From NCBI GenBank assembly GCA_023055425.1, contig JALGPY010000001.1, forward strand, positions 141,261,368 through 141,325,367: a stretch of 64,000 nucleotides of DNA, in the 5' to 3' direction. The stretch is from Linanthus parryae. Its lineage: Eukaryota; Streptophyta; Magnoliopsida; Ericales; Polemoniaceae. Within the stretch, counting starts at the first letter, position 1. Each line of letters begins with the position of its first letter. The translations under genes and the position numbers were made by a program. Below, one piece after another: positions 1-10,520 of this stretch. The notes under the pieces were generated by a model that saw only the letters and a list, made by a program, of their open reading frames with translations, had not been told where the DNA came from and ran no database searches.

Positions 1-529
1 TCTTATCCCTGCAAATTTTGATGGACTTATTCAGATTTATCAGAGATGGTTGAGGTTGTAGTTGTTGATGGTGCCCCCTCTTGGATTAGTGCCCTGTCAC
101 AGTTTGCTGCTTGCTCCATTATTCAGTCTGTGGTTGAGGCCAAGCCTATTGACTCCATTCCTCCATTAGTTTCCTCAAAGGATGGAGCCTCTGTGTTTGA
201 TATTTCTTCTCCAACTTTTGTGGAAAATGATGTGTTTCTTGCTTCTGGCTCAGTGCCCCTCTTGATTGTGCCTCAGATGTTCCAGCTTCAGCTAAGGTGG
301 ATGCAGTTTCCCTTCCTCCTCTTCCATAATCCTCTGTTATTTTTGATGCTATTGTCCCCTACATTATGGATCAGTTCAGCTAGTTATTCTGATGTCTCTG
401 GTTTTAATCTATCTTTTCTTTGGCACTCTTGAAATTTTGATCTAGGATGGTTCTATTTGTCTTGCTCTCTGGTTGAGGGCTTGTTGTGGTTGGTTTGGTT
501 TTCTGTTGGTTAGTTTCGTTAGCTCTTAG
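1..529. other. Unresolved sequence left of Sirevirus A
   Basis: An open frame of 128 codons runs on the plus strand from 46 to 432. It is rich in Val, Ser, Leu and Pro, and I recognise no domain or motif in it. The following T- and G-rich stretch (430-529) could be the tail of a retroelement coding region. Nothing here decides between host sequence and an old repeat. The left border of the neighbouring LTR is placed near 530 only by comparison with its partner at 41608. Confidence 0.3.
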
Positions 530-564
530 TAAAAGGAGAGTATGCATGTATAAATGCAGCACAA

Positions 565-599
565 ATACTCTAGTAGAGGGGGGGGGTGGAATAGAGTAT
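565..599 (-). other. Conserved LTR stem-loop with homopolymer loop
   Basis: The arms ATACTCTA and TAGAGTAT enclose a G-rich loop on the plus strand, C-rich in the sense strand. The same structure lies in every Sirevirus LTR here: 41643-41675, 43382-43413, 49276-49309, 59852-59886 and 63138-63174. It sits near the 3' end of the LTR, where R/U5 or 3'-end formation signals are expected. That role is inferred. Confidence 0.6.
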
Positions 600-1213
600 G
601 CCAACTTTTGCAAAACTTGTAGAGGAAAAGAATTTCTATGAAGAGTAGTGAAGTTCAAGGCCTTGAAAACAGTTTCAAGCCTTTGGAGTGAAATACAGTT
701 TGAAAGAAAATAGTTAAGTCTTTTTCAAGGTCTTGAAAAGAATCTCAAACCCTTGAAAGCATGCTAGTTTAAATGCTGCAAACACTAAGTATGAAAATGA
801 AAATGTAAATGCAAGGGAAACATGATTTATAGAGTTCAGTCCACATGGACCTACGTCTCTACCTTAGGGATCTTCTCCCTGAAGGATTTTCAACACAATT
901 CTTAATAATCAAAAGCTAATCCCTAGATCTCAACCACAGAGATATGCCTTACTCTGTTACAGCTTGTGGTTCTCTCTAACCTATCTAGTACCTGATCTAG
1001 CTAAGTGATTAACTAAGAATTCTCTTTTGTTCACTTTGAACAATCCTTGAGAGTGAGAGAAAAAAGTAGTATAAGAATGATATACAAATTGAGTACAAGT
1101 CAGAAGAACACTGAAAGTGTAAAACTGCAGTGAAGAATGCAGTGATCTTATGTGAGATGGATTGTGAGAATGATTTAATTCTTTGATGCTTGTCTTGTTG
1201 CTTCACAATGAGC

Positions 1214-1222
1214 TCTATTTAT
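1214..1222 (-). promoter_or_regulatory. TATA box of Sirevirus A 3' LTR
   Basis: The minus strand reads TATAAATAG. The partner LTR keeps the same motif at 42281-42289. It fits the core promoter of the LTR. The transcription start cannot be fixed by eye. Confidence 0.55.
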
Positions 1223-1617
1223 ACAGCTCAGATGCTCTGCAGGGCTTCATTGATTTTCAGCAGCAACCTTCCTGTTTGTAGGCAACTGTTTTGACTCTTT
1301 TAACAGCCTTCTCCAACGAATAGTGGATCATAATATTCTGAGATATTGTTATGATCTTGTATTTAAATAGATTGGGAAGCTGTCAAGAGTGTATGATTGA
1401 TCACAGAATCACATTCTCTCCAAGTTTCCTTTCCTTAAAAATCCAGATTAGGAAACCAATCCTGCAAACTAGGAAATAATATTTCCCTGCAAAACTGAGT
1501 CAAACAGATGGATTAGATGGTGTTAAATATATCAAAATAGTTTGTCTTTCACCATCAAATAATAACACATAAAGCATAGGGGTGAGATAGGTAGAATCAG
1601 ATCAGAAGAGTTCATAA

Positions 1618-1630
1618 GAACTCCCCCTAA
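1618..1630 (-). other. Polypurine tract of Sirevirus A
   Basis: The sense strand reads TTAGGGGGAGTTC just before the 3' LTR, as expected for the plus-strand primer. Around 1660-1690 lies the related GATGAAAGTCAAAAAGGG tract that is common upstream of Sirevirus LTRs. Confidence 0.6.
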
Positions 1631-1838
1631 GATTTCTCATCAAATAATAACCTAAGATTTCTCACCCTTTTTGACTTTCATCAAAAAGAATGAGAAAATG
1701 TTGGATCAGAGTCTTTGGAAACTTCTGAAAATAAACTTTAAAAGAAGTGGGAAAGATAGAGTAGGCAAGAGTTTATGGGGTTGGGTCTTCATCTCCATCT
1801 TGATCTCCTTCTTCTTCCTCACTCTCTTCATCATTGTC

Positions 1839-3458
1839 CTATTCTTCTTCATCCCCTTCATTCATACCATCAGTCTCTTCTTCAGCCTTATGTTCAGTAG
1901 CAACCTTTGGAGATTTCTTCTTCTTCAGGTTTATCATCAAGGCATCTGAATCAGGACTGTCTACTTCATCTCCCTCTTCAGCAGCTTGTTCAAATAACAC
2001 CTGCTTTCCTTTTTCCATGTCTTGAGCAGCCTCTCCTTGGTTGGAGTGTTCACTGGGCAAGTTCTGTTCAGAACCATCTTTCTTGACACCTTCTTCATCC
2101 TCAGGGACATCAAACATAGTCATGCTCCACCATATACTTCACCTGCATGAGATCAGTCTCAAACCCATGCTGATTCTCTTTGATTTCACTAGAGTCCATC
2201 TCTTAACCATCAAGTCTCTGAAGAATAGAAGACAAGTGAGGAGGCTGAGAGGTCTGGCTTGAATTATGGGTCAAGGTCTTGGGCTTAACAACCTTCTTTG
2301 CATTCAGCTCTTCTTCTGCCAAATCTAAAAACATATTACAAATTTTTGCCTTGGTCTTCACCACTCCAATCTTCTCAAATGCTTTCTCATTAAGCAAACC
2401 AATCCTAGAAGTGATAGACTCTTCACCACCAGTTGGAATTTCAAGGTGTTGGAAGAATAGAGTGAGCAAGTTTGCATAAGGCAAATGATGCTTTCTCTGA
2501 TATGTTTGGCTAAACAGTATATGTTCCATTACAAGCTTCAGAAGATCAATGTCATATCCATGCATAATCAGATACATAATGTATAGCACTCTCCCAGTAA
2601 TCAACTCCTTGGAATGTTCCCTTGGGAAGATACATCTCATCAAGATAGTGAATAGAACTTTGGCTTCAACATTTAACACACAGTGTGTTAACTGTCTGGA
2701 TGAGGCAGGGATATTGGGTAGAAAGAATTCTTCTTTGGCCAACTTTAAAACATCACTTTTGGGAGGATGGTTCTTTGTGTCATACCTCTTAGGACAGCCT
2801 AGGACAGATGCAAACTCAGCATGATCTAGTTCCATAGTAACCCCAGAAACTCTAGTCTTGATTACTAAGTGTGGAGATTTCTTAAGTTGCTTCATGTTGA
2901 GATAGAAGAATCTGGTAAGTCTTGGGTAGGCTAGCTCAGGAGGGTTTAGCATGAATCACAGAGAGATTTTCTTTAACACAGTAGTGCAATTCAGATTCAT
3001 TCCAAGCAACATAGGCATACTGATCAAGCTACAGAAAGCAATAGGCCTAGAGGCAAAACCATCCAACCACTAACCTTTGGAAGTGTTTGAGATGAACCAA
3101 GATTCATCAGGAGCAGAGTTCTTTGAGTAGATCTGCAAGGATTTCTCCACATTGTCTTCTGTTTCTTCCTTTGTCACCTTTTCTTTTCCCTTTTGAGCTT
3201 GAGAGACATTCTTCTTTTTCTTCAACTTTTTGGGAGTTGAGATCTGTGTTTATGGTTGCGTTTCTCCAACAACCTTCTCTTTCTTCTTCTTCTTGAAGAT
3301 GGTGTCACATACTTCTTAATTTTCTTCTTTGGTGGAGGTAGTTCTTCAACAGCTTCTGCACTGGGAGTCCTAGAACTTGAATCCCCACTGATAGTTTGAA
3401 CTTCATCCTCAACTGGCTTTCTCTTCTTCTCTGTGCTAGGCTTTGAACCACCGGCCAT
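1839..3458 (-). pseudogene. Third (env-position) ORF of Sirevirus A, broken
   Basis: Three open pieces lie in order on the minus strand. The first (3458-3222) starts with Met-Ala-Gly-Gly and is Lys/Arg-rich, like a nuclear localisation region. The second (2952-2203, 249 codons) resembles the 'putative plant transposon protein' domain, with a central segment around LTHCVLNVEAKVLFTILMR. The third (2123-1839) is Glu/Asp-rich. Stops and frame changes separate them, so no full product is possible. Position after pol matches the env-like ORF of Sireviruses, but I see no signal peptide or clear transmembrane segment, so an envelope role is not supported. The homologous frame in element C is at 45207-46920. 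Confidence 0.6.
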
Positions 3459-3491
3459 CTTGATTCTGTTAGAGGCTATTCTAGTTCTCAT

Positions 3492-3948
3492 TAGGGTTTG
3501 GGAGAAGAATAGAGAGAGAGGCAGGAAAGATACGGAGTGAAGGAGAAGAGAAGAAGAAAAATACTGAAAGAGTTTGAGTTTAAAAAGGAAACATCAATGT
3601 CTTTCTGATCTCAAAAGATTTGTAATGATCAGAGAAGATTCCAATATTTAAAGACTTTGAAAATAAATAATTTAGTTCTATATTTGGCTGAAGAGAATTT
3701 TGAAAAAGGCAGGGGAAATATTGAGCAAATATCTACAAAGATAGCACCCGATACTGAATGATCCAAGAATTATTGATTAACCAGTTATCAGACTTATTTT
3801 CAAGGCTTTGAAAATTATTTCAAGGTCTTGAAACGCTGTTTTACTGAAACAAATAAAATAAAAGCTTTGAAAAGATTTTCAAGGCTTTGAAAATCATTTC
3901 AAATCTTTGAAACACATAATAACTTACCTTCCTTATCTGATGCTCCCC
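3492..3948 (-). other. Spacer between RNase H and third ORF, with palindrome cluster
   Basis: No gene is visible. Four near-palindromes of the TTTCAAGGCCTTGAAA type lie at 3797-3814, 3818-3833, 3876-3893 and 3896-3913. The part nearest the third ORF (3492-3600) is purine-rich, like an untranslated leader. Confidence 0.5.
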
Positions 3949-4338
3949 CTAAACCAATGAATCTTTACTTAGCATGCCTAATTCTAGCCTTAGAGCTGAA
4001 AATCTTTCATATGACAATGGTTTAGTGAAGATATCTGCAAGTTGCATGTTAGTAGAAACAAATTCAAGAACAATATCACCATTCTCAGCATGATCTCTGA
4101 TGAAATAGTGTCTGACATTAATATTCTTGGTTCTTGAATGCTTAACTGGGTTCTTTGTAATTGATATTGCACTGGTGTTGTCAAATTTGACAGGAATACT
4201 TCTGAAATCAAATCCAAGATCTCTCAACTGCTGAGCTATCCATAGTACTTGTGAGCAACATGCTCCAACATATATATATTCAACTTCAGCTGTTGATAAA
4301 GCAACTGCATTTTGTTTCTTGGAGTGCCAACTAATCAA
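3949..4338 (-). pseudogene. RNase H domain of Sirevirus A pol
   Basis: The 129-codon frame carries copia RNase H landmarks: ISWHSKKQNAVALSTAEVEY near the start, then a DNTSAI block and the segment leading to the conserved DIFTKPL near the C-terminus. The first catalytic Asp strand and the RT palm that should precede it are absent. The sequence jumps directly from an RT finger remnant at 4411-4629. RNase H would degrade RNA in the RNA:DNA hybrid during reverse transcription. This copy cannot support that. Confidence 0.8.
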
Positions 4339-4410
4339 GGAGGATCCAATGAACTGGCAAGTTCCTGAAGTGCTTTTCCTATAAACTTTGCTCCCTTGCT
4401 TTGTTCATGA

Positions 4411-4629
4411 TCACTTTGCCTTTCTCATCCAATTTTTTTCTGAACACCCAAATGGTACCAATGATAGACTGGTTTGTTTGTGGGGGAAATAGGTTCCACA
4501 CCTTGTTTCTTTCAACTCATTGAGTTCACTTTTCATAGCTATAATCCAGTATGCTTCTTGTAATGCTTCCTTCACAGTTTTGGGTTCTACAAGAGAGATA
4601 AAAGCATTAAAAGCACAAAGATTCTTCAA
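4411..4629 (-). pseudogene. N-terminal remnant of Sirevirus A reverse transcriptase
   Basis: The 72-codon frame matches the start of copia RT: the ALQEAYWIIAMKSELNEL segment and a degraded NxVWxLVP-like block. The rest of the fingers and the palm with the YVDD motif are missing, because RNase H follows about 70 bases later. Upstream (4630-4913) is the integrase-RT linker. It carries palindromes at 4816-4831 and 4837-4854 that translate as a short repeated Gln-x-Leu-Glu-Asn-Arg peptide. Confidence 0.75.
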
Positions 4630-4913
4630 CTGTGATATTTTTTGTGTACCAGTGGTTGGATCAGAGATGATGTTGTCAGCTAGATGAGATGAAAGATATT
4701 TGAATCTCTTCCTTGGAGACCAGGGTTCAGGCTCTCCTAATGCTTCTCTGGTCTTGAAGTAGTAGCCTCATCAGTCATATCTTTCTCATCATCCTTGTCA
4801 AGTCTTTGATATCTATTTTCAAGGCCTTGAGACCTATTTTCAAGGTCTTGAAAATGGCTTCTGTTTCCTTCTGAACCTTTCTTGAAACCAAGTGAGTTCT
4901 CAGTTTCTTCTTC

Positions 4914-5874
4914 TTATTCATGCTTGTTCATATTCAATTTTTCAAAACTTTCACTCAAAGAACCATCAAATCTTTCATCAAAAATAACATGAATACTTTC
5001 TTCAACCAGCTTGGTTAATTTATTATAAACTCTATAAGCCTTTCTAGTAAGAGAGTAACTCAGAGAGATACCTTCATCACTTCTTGAATCAAACTTACCC
5101 AAGTTGTCCTTACCATTGTTGTGGACAAAACATGGGCAACCAAAGGGCTTGAAGTATGAAATGTTTGGCTTTCTCCCTTTGAAAAGTTCATAAGGAGTCT
5201 TCTTCAAGATAGGTCTGATCACGCACTTGTTCAAAATGTAATCTGTTGTATTCACAGCTTCTGCCAAATAGTGTTTTGGCAGCTTGTTTTCTAGAAGCAT
5301 TGTTCTTGACATATCTTTAAGAGTCATGTTCTTTCTTTCAGCAAATCAATTCTATTGAGGAGTTCTAGGAGCAGAAAATTGTGAGAGATATACCATGCTT
5401 AACACAGAACAAATCAAATTCTAATATATCAAATTCTCTACCATGAGCACTTCTGATTGAAGAAATAGGTAGGTTTTTCAGGGTTTGAAGTTCTCTGCAA
5501 AGCTTTGAAAATTCATATAGGGCTTCAGATTTTTCTTTTAGAAACATAACCCAAATAAATCTAGAATAATCATCTACAATAACTAGCATATACCTCTTAT
5601 CTTTTGGAGTTGGAGTCCTCATAAGACCACATAGATCCATATGAAGTAATTCAATAGGTCTAGTAGTACTTACAAATTTTTTTGTCTTGAATGAGCTTCT
5701 GGTCTGCTTGCCCTGAGCACAAGCTTTGCGTACTTCATCATCTTTAAACTTAATAGATGGTAATCCTCTTACCAGATCTTTGTAGATCAACTTGTTCAAG
5801 GCATGCAAGCTAATGTGACCAAGCTTTCTGTGCCAAAACTTTGAATCCTCTTTCAAGGCCTTGAGAAACTTCAA
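4914..5874 (-). pseudogene. Integrase of Sirevirus A
   Basis: Two frames (5874-5365 and 5327-4914) cover the GAG-pre-integrase zinc site, the catalytic core and the C-terminal part. The HRKLGH half of the zinc site is present, but the first Cys of the CxxC half is replaced (RKAC). The first core Asp is present (HMDLCG). The second catalytic Asp is Ala in RSAHGREF. The Glu lies beyond stop codons at about 5330-5364. A palindrome at 5851-5868 is read in frame as FLKALKE at the start of the piece. The protein would be inactive even without the stops. Confidence 0.8.
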
Positions 5875-5898
5875 GCTTTTACCTGCAACTTTTTTAGT

Positions 5899-6261
5899 CT
5901 AAAAAGTATAAACATTTTTTGATCTAGAGGCTGTGAGAATGCAATTGTCTGATTTCTCATTTTGCACCACACACTTCTCTTTATCAAAGATAACTTTATT
6001 ACCATTTTCACAAAGCTGAGATACACTAAGCAAGTTAAATTTCAAGCCATCAACTAGATATACATCAGAAATTGAGATTTCAGAATGTGTACCAACTTTA
6101 CCAATACCAAGAATGTTACATTTGCCTTTTTCACCAAGTGTAATTGAACCTTCAGATTTCTCTTTCGATTCTATGAATAGAGATCTCTTTCCACTCATGT
6201 GTCTTGAGCAACCACTGTCCATAAACCACTTATGTTCTTTGACATTGGTGAAAACCTGCAA
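5899..6261 (-). pseudogene. Aspartic protease of Sirevirus A
   Basis: The frame begins before WFMDSGCSRHMSG, where Asp-Ser-Gly is the catalytic triad of copia proteases. It continues through the LSVSQLCENG block that precedes the integrase zinc site. It would cleave the gag-pol precursor. The frame is closed at both ends, so it is separated from gag and integrase. Confidence 0.8.
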
Positions 6262-7620
6262 ACACCAATCACTGCCTTACCCAGCAGTTAGACCAAGTGT
6301 GGAATTTGGACTCATACTCAGGATCAACCATGTTGGGTGGTCTGACCCCTTTAGGAACCCAAATCTGTCTGACTTGTCCCTTGAGTTGAAATGGGAAAGT
6401 GTTCCTCATTATGTGAGGGTATCTTCTTCTCTCAAAGGAAAAGTCATCTTAACATGATCAATTTTATTGCAAAAATGACATTTAGGAGAAGTTTTGTTTC
6501 CAGCTTTTACAAATCTGGTATTGTTCTTTCTTTGAAAATTTGGATTGTATCCAATACCAATTTTGTGAACAAACTTTAAACTTTCTCCAAGAATCAAGTT
6601 CAACTTGTGTTCTGAGCCTGCAAGCTTGACTTTGACTAATTCATATTCTTAAAGTTTATCAGTAAGAGTAGTCTTTTGTTTATCTAATTCATCAAATTGA
6701 TGTCTCAGATTAACAAGACTATCACTCAGTAAAGAGTTCTCAGTGACTACTTCCTTGACTTGTGTTTTCAAGGCATTGAAAATGGTTTTCAAGGCCTTGA
6801 AATCACTGTCAGTTTTCTTCTGAGAGATTTCAAGATTTTGATTCAGACAAACAAGTTGTAAATTCTCTTTTGCTTGCTCAAATTTTTCTTTCAAAACTCT
6901 AATCTCTTTTACATAGTCCTCTTCATTTAAAAGCATTGCTCTAAGGTAATCTGAGAGAGCTTCTTTTGGTTTTGAAATCAAACAGTTTACAATTACCTCA
7001 ATGTTCTTTTCAGAACATTCATCATGCTTGGCCATGAAGCATAGGTTGGCATGTTCTTCTTCAGATTCAAAGTCACTTGACGTATTTGAATCACTCTATG
7101 AAGCTATCATAGCTTTCTTTCTCCTTTCAAGGTCTTTCTTCTGAAAGTTCTTGCTTTTCTTGTGTGGACAATTTCTTATCAAGTGTCCTGCATCCCCATA
7201 CTCAAAGCAGTTCATGACTTTTGATTTACTTTGTGAAGAAGACTTACCTTTGAAGTCCTTGCTATTGGATGATATGTGTCTTTCTCTGTTGAAGTCTTTG
7301 TTTCCAAAGTTTTTCTTCATCTTGAGGATTTTGGTCAGTGCTTTGGAAATCAAAGCAAATGGATCTTCATCATCATCCTCAGTTTCAAGGCTTTGAATTT
7401 TCTCATTCTCTTTTTCCATGAGTGCTAAGTTCTTGATACATTAGCTCTCCATATTCTTCATTCATGGATATTTCATGTTTCAGAAGCTTCCCTTGTAGGT
7501 CATCAAGTTGTAGTGATGAGAGATCTTGAGCTTCTTCAATGGCAGTAGTCTTTGGTTCCCATTTTTCCTTTGGTAGACTTCTCAGAATCTTCCTCACCTT
7601 TTATTCATTGGAAAATGCTT
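6262..7620 (-). pseudogene. C-terminal gag of Sirevirus A
   Basis: Several frames in order make up the gag C-terminal half: the RKILRSLPKEKWEPKTTAIEE block (7597-7403), a zinc knuckle (7419-7096), an extended coiled-coil-like region (7035-6649) and a second knuckle (6603-6409). Both knuckles are damaged. The first reads CFEYGDAGHLIRNCP, with Tyr for the second Cys. The second reads CHFCNKIDHVKMTFP, with Phe for the last Cys. Palindromes at 6765-6782, 6786-6803 and 7382-7397 are read in frame (FKALK, FNALK, IQSLE). A stop near 7608 precedes the first block. Confidence 0.75.
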
Positions 7621-8740
7621 CCTGTTCCTGTCATCATCCTTGGAACGGGCTTCGGCGGGGCAAGCTCGGGCATCTCCATCCGCATGATGGGATTTCCTTT
7701 TAGCTTGATTCTTGTATTTACGAGCTGCTTTTGGGTCTTCAAACGTAGGTTGTGGATGCCTTGTTATCTCTGAGTGAAGTTTCTTTGCGGGAGTGATATT
7801 GGCATTGACATCCTTCTTCGGCTTCTTTCTCTTCACAGGTAATGGTGCGTTTACATTAACACCAGGGACAGCTTTTGAGAAATCAACGTCAGTTGGTTCT
7901 CCGAGGGAAAGCCGCGAGTACTTCGCCCACCATTCAACATATTTGCGCAAGCATAAAAGCTTCTCAGTTTTGGGTGGGATTAGGAACTTGGAATGCGTGG
8001 AGAGTAGTGTGGAGGATCTTCAGAGTGCAACGACATCCTCCAGGCCACCATGTACGATTTCTCTGATAAGTTCTCCAGGAATATCTTGGTGGAAGCCGAA
8101 TTGCCTAGCAAATCGATGTGGAATGTAAGCCTAAATAATGAAATCATTATTCTGGCAACAAGTTACATAGCAAGAGCGGAGGCTTATCATGTAGTCATTC
8201 CACGAAAAGGATAAATTGCCACTGTCAGATAAAACGAATTCCTCGTTCTCGTAGAGGGACAATGATGACAACAAGGGTACCCTCAAACCAGCTATGTGTT
8301 GACGGGCCTCAGTATCGCTGAAGTACTTGGCCATCTTTTCCCCTGCAAATCTGACCATACGAACCCGGTGTTCACCCCTTACTGAGTCCCGAGCTCGCCA
8401 ATATGCAGTGAAATAGTAACCTAACCACCCACATAAATAATGCGCTGGAAAAATGGTAGTGCACTTGCTAGGCTCGTTAGAACAGGGAATACGACCCAAG
8501 CCTTGGTATATGCTGGAAAGTACTGGAATGGCAAGAGAAAATCTTCTCCCAGCAGCCATTGAACATGCCACCTTGAAAAAACAGGGGCGTATAAGGGCCT
8601 GGTCGTCTTCAGGTAAAACAAACATGCATAGCCAGCATGAAAGTAAGGCAGCCAAGTAGGTTTCGCCTCTATCGACTTCGTCAATGTTTAAGTCATCGAA
8701 CACAACTTTCTCCTGTGCCAGCTGCTCGCGAGCACGAATG
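7617..8740 (-). pseudogene. Plant mobile domain (aminotransferase-like) gene fragment inserted in gag
   Basis: The frame 8703-8131, open upstream to about 8742, resembles the plant mobile domain family found in MAIN-type proteins and many transposons: a GLGRIPCSNEPSKC segment, FPAHYLCGWLGYYF, then after a stop ARQFGFHQDIPG and RKYVEWWAKYSR (7950-7594). Stops and frameshifts break it. It splits gag: on the minus strand gag reads up to LDSLGKA at about 8740 and resumes near FSNE at about 7620. The inserted segment begins inside coding sequence, so it looks like a captured piece, not a complete gene. Both edges carry a short similar sequence (GAAAGC and GGAAGC) that may be a target duplication. 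Confidence 0.65.
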
Positions 8741-9189
8741 ATGGCTTTCCAAGTGAATCAAGATTATTGGCTATGTCTGTGAACCTTTTGAACATTTCTC
8801 TGATTGACTCATCTGCATTCATCTTGAATAGCTCATATTGTCTGAGTTAGATGTTGATTTTGGTTTGCTTGACTTGACTGGTTCCTTCAAATGTCACCAC
8901 AAGCTTATTCCAAATCTCCTTGGCAGTCTTACAGCCAAAAATCATGTTTAATTCATTTGTACTCAAAGCACAATACAAGATGTTAATAGCTTTGTAATTC
9001 TTAGAGAATTGTTCTAATTAAGATGAAGAGAGAGAGACTTCAGATTTGGGCGTTTTAATCCCATCTTTATATGTGTAGAAAGTGTGAGGTCCATTCTGTA
9101 TAAAGGACAATAGCTCTATGTCTTGATAAATGATGAACATTTTCATCAGGGCTTTCCAGTGAGCAAAATTATCTCCTCAATGTAGAGGA
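8741..9189 (-). pseudogene. N-terminal gag of Sirevirus A, distal part
   Basis: The minus strand encodes HWKALMKMF, IFGCKTAKEIWNKL and EGTSQVK segments typical of copia gag (UBN2-like), with at least two stops. The last five bases, 9185-9189 (GAGGA), are the target duplication of element B1. Reading continues at 41507. Confidence 0.75.
9185..9189. repeat. Target site duplication GAGGA of copia B1 (left)
   Basis: The matching copy is at 41502-41506. Removing 9190-41506 restores Sirevirus gag around the junction, which confirms the insertion. Confidence 0.9.
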
Positions 9190-9606
9190 TGTTGGAATAG
9201 ATGCCCTAGAGGCAATCTAGTTTAGTATGAATTTATTTGTGGCTAGAAATTCATTTATTATTTATTGGATATTTAATGTAATGAAGTCCTTATATTTACA
9301 ATTGTGTTGTTTATCTTAAATATCCCTAGTCCAGTATAATGATTAATGGGACGATCATCTATAGACTAGTATGGGGTTAGATTGATATGGAGATATCATG
9401 ATCCAACACATAGGTGTGCATTAAGGATAATGTTGCACTGGATTGACCCATCTCCGAGAAGGCTACATACACGTTATGTTGAGTCACAAGCGCTTCTCGC
9501 GGTGCAATGGTATTGTCATCCTTAGACTTGAAGTCAATAGATATTCTAGTTGTGGATTATTGTGATTTTGGTAGCGTTAAACGCTACACCGTAACTGGGT
9601 AGTTAT
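9190..9606 (+). repeat. 5' LTR of copia B1, first part
   Basis: It matches 40079-40493 of the 3' LTR closely, with a one-base indel near 9235. It is interrupted after GTTAT (9602-9606), the target duplication of the inverted solo LTR. The rest lies at 33428-34434. Confidence 0.9.
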
Positions 9607-10063
9607 TGTAGGGTTTTGATTCATGGATGCGCAACGGAAACAATAATAAACCATGCAAAACCCTCCAAGGATCACATGTCAAGAGACATAACGATGGTAA
9701 AGGAAGAAATCAACTACACACCTTAGGGTTCTCCTTTGATGACTTCAAACGGGAATTGTGTAACGTCTCTACGGTTGATCCACGCCTAGAGGTGAGATCT
9801 AGATCTTCAAACCTTGGTTCTAGCCCGGAAAGAGGAAATGGAAGAAGAATCACGCAAAACGAGACAAACCAAGGAGGACTCGGCCTCCTTTAGGGCCGAC
9901 GGGTAGGGGCGGCAATCCCAAGGGGTTCGACCCCTTGTGGGATTTCTCTCTCTCTCCTTTTCTCTCCCACTCACTTATGTTATGAGCATTAGTGTGGGAA
10001 GGAAGGAAGGAGCATCCTTTATATAGTCCAACAAATCCTTGTTAACTACCTAAAGGCCCTATT

Positions 10064-10068
10064 CTAGT
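10064..10068. repeat. Target site duplication CTAGT of the Athila-like element (left)
   Basis: The matching copy is at 32380-32384. Joining the flanks restores a continuous solo LTR. Confidence 0.9.
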
Positions 10069-10348
10069 TGATAACTCCGTTTTCGGAGTTATTTTATGCC
10101 TTTTATTTCTACGTTTTGCGTGCTTATAATGGAGAATTTGTCGTCTTTTGAGTAAATTGAGCGTAAATGTGAAAATACGAGTTCATGTGCAATACTTGTT
10201 GAATCCGGGCGTTTCTTTAGATTTTTGAGCTTTTTATTGTGATATGATCGCGGGTTGTGTTTTCGTGTTGTGATTCGCAGGAAAACAGGGCTTGGATGAT
10301 CGTGCGGGATTTGGAAGCGAACTTCGGAAGCGAGGAACTCAAAGACAA

Positions 10349-10505
10349 GTCAAGAGGAGAGTCAAAAGTCAAAGGAAGTCAAAAGAAAGTCAAAGGAAAG
10401 ACAAGTCAAGAGAAAGGTCAAAGAAAGTCAAAGGAAGATCAAGGAAAGAAAGAATGGAAGAAGGGAGTCAAAGAAGAGAAGAGAAAAGTCAAAGGAAGTC
10501 AAAAG
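10349..10505 (+). promoter_or_regulatory. Dense W-box-like cluster in LTR
   Basis: About eleven copies of (A/G)GTCAA lie in roughly 160 bp. The reverse complement is TTGAC(C/T), the W-box core bound by WRKY factors. The 3' LTR repeats the cluster at 31047-31203. Its position upstream of the TATA-like motif fits an enhancer in U3. Binding is inferred. Confidence 0.5.
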
Positions 10506-10520
10506 AGGGCTGGAACACAG

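Larger units (their letters stand above)
530..1614 (-). repeat. 3' LTR of Sirevirus A
   Basis: This stretch is clearly similar along its length to 41608-42676, roughly nine of ten bases by eye. It ends at 1614 next to a purine tract on the sense strand. Shared landmarks are the stem-loop at 565-599, palindromes at 654-667 and 722-739, and a TATA motif at 1214-1222. The left edge is approximate because the terminal bases have decayed. Confidence 0.75.

Noticed and set aside
654..3913. Sirevirus and Athila palindromes as heat-shock elements
   Set aside because: Heat-shock elements need TTC and GAA units spaced by two bases. Here the spacing is larger (for example TTCAAGGCCTTGAA).
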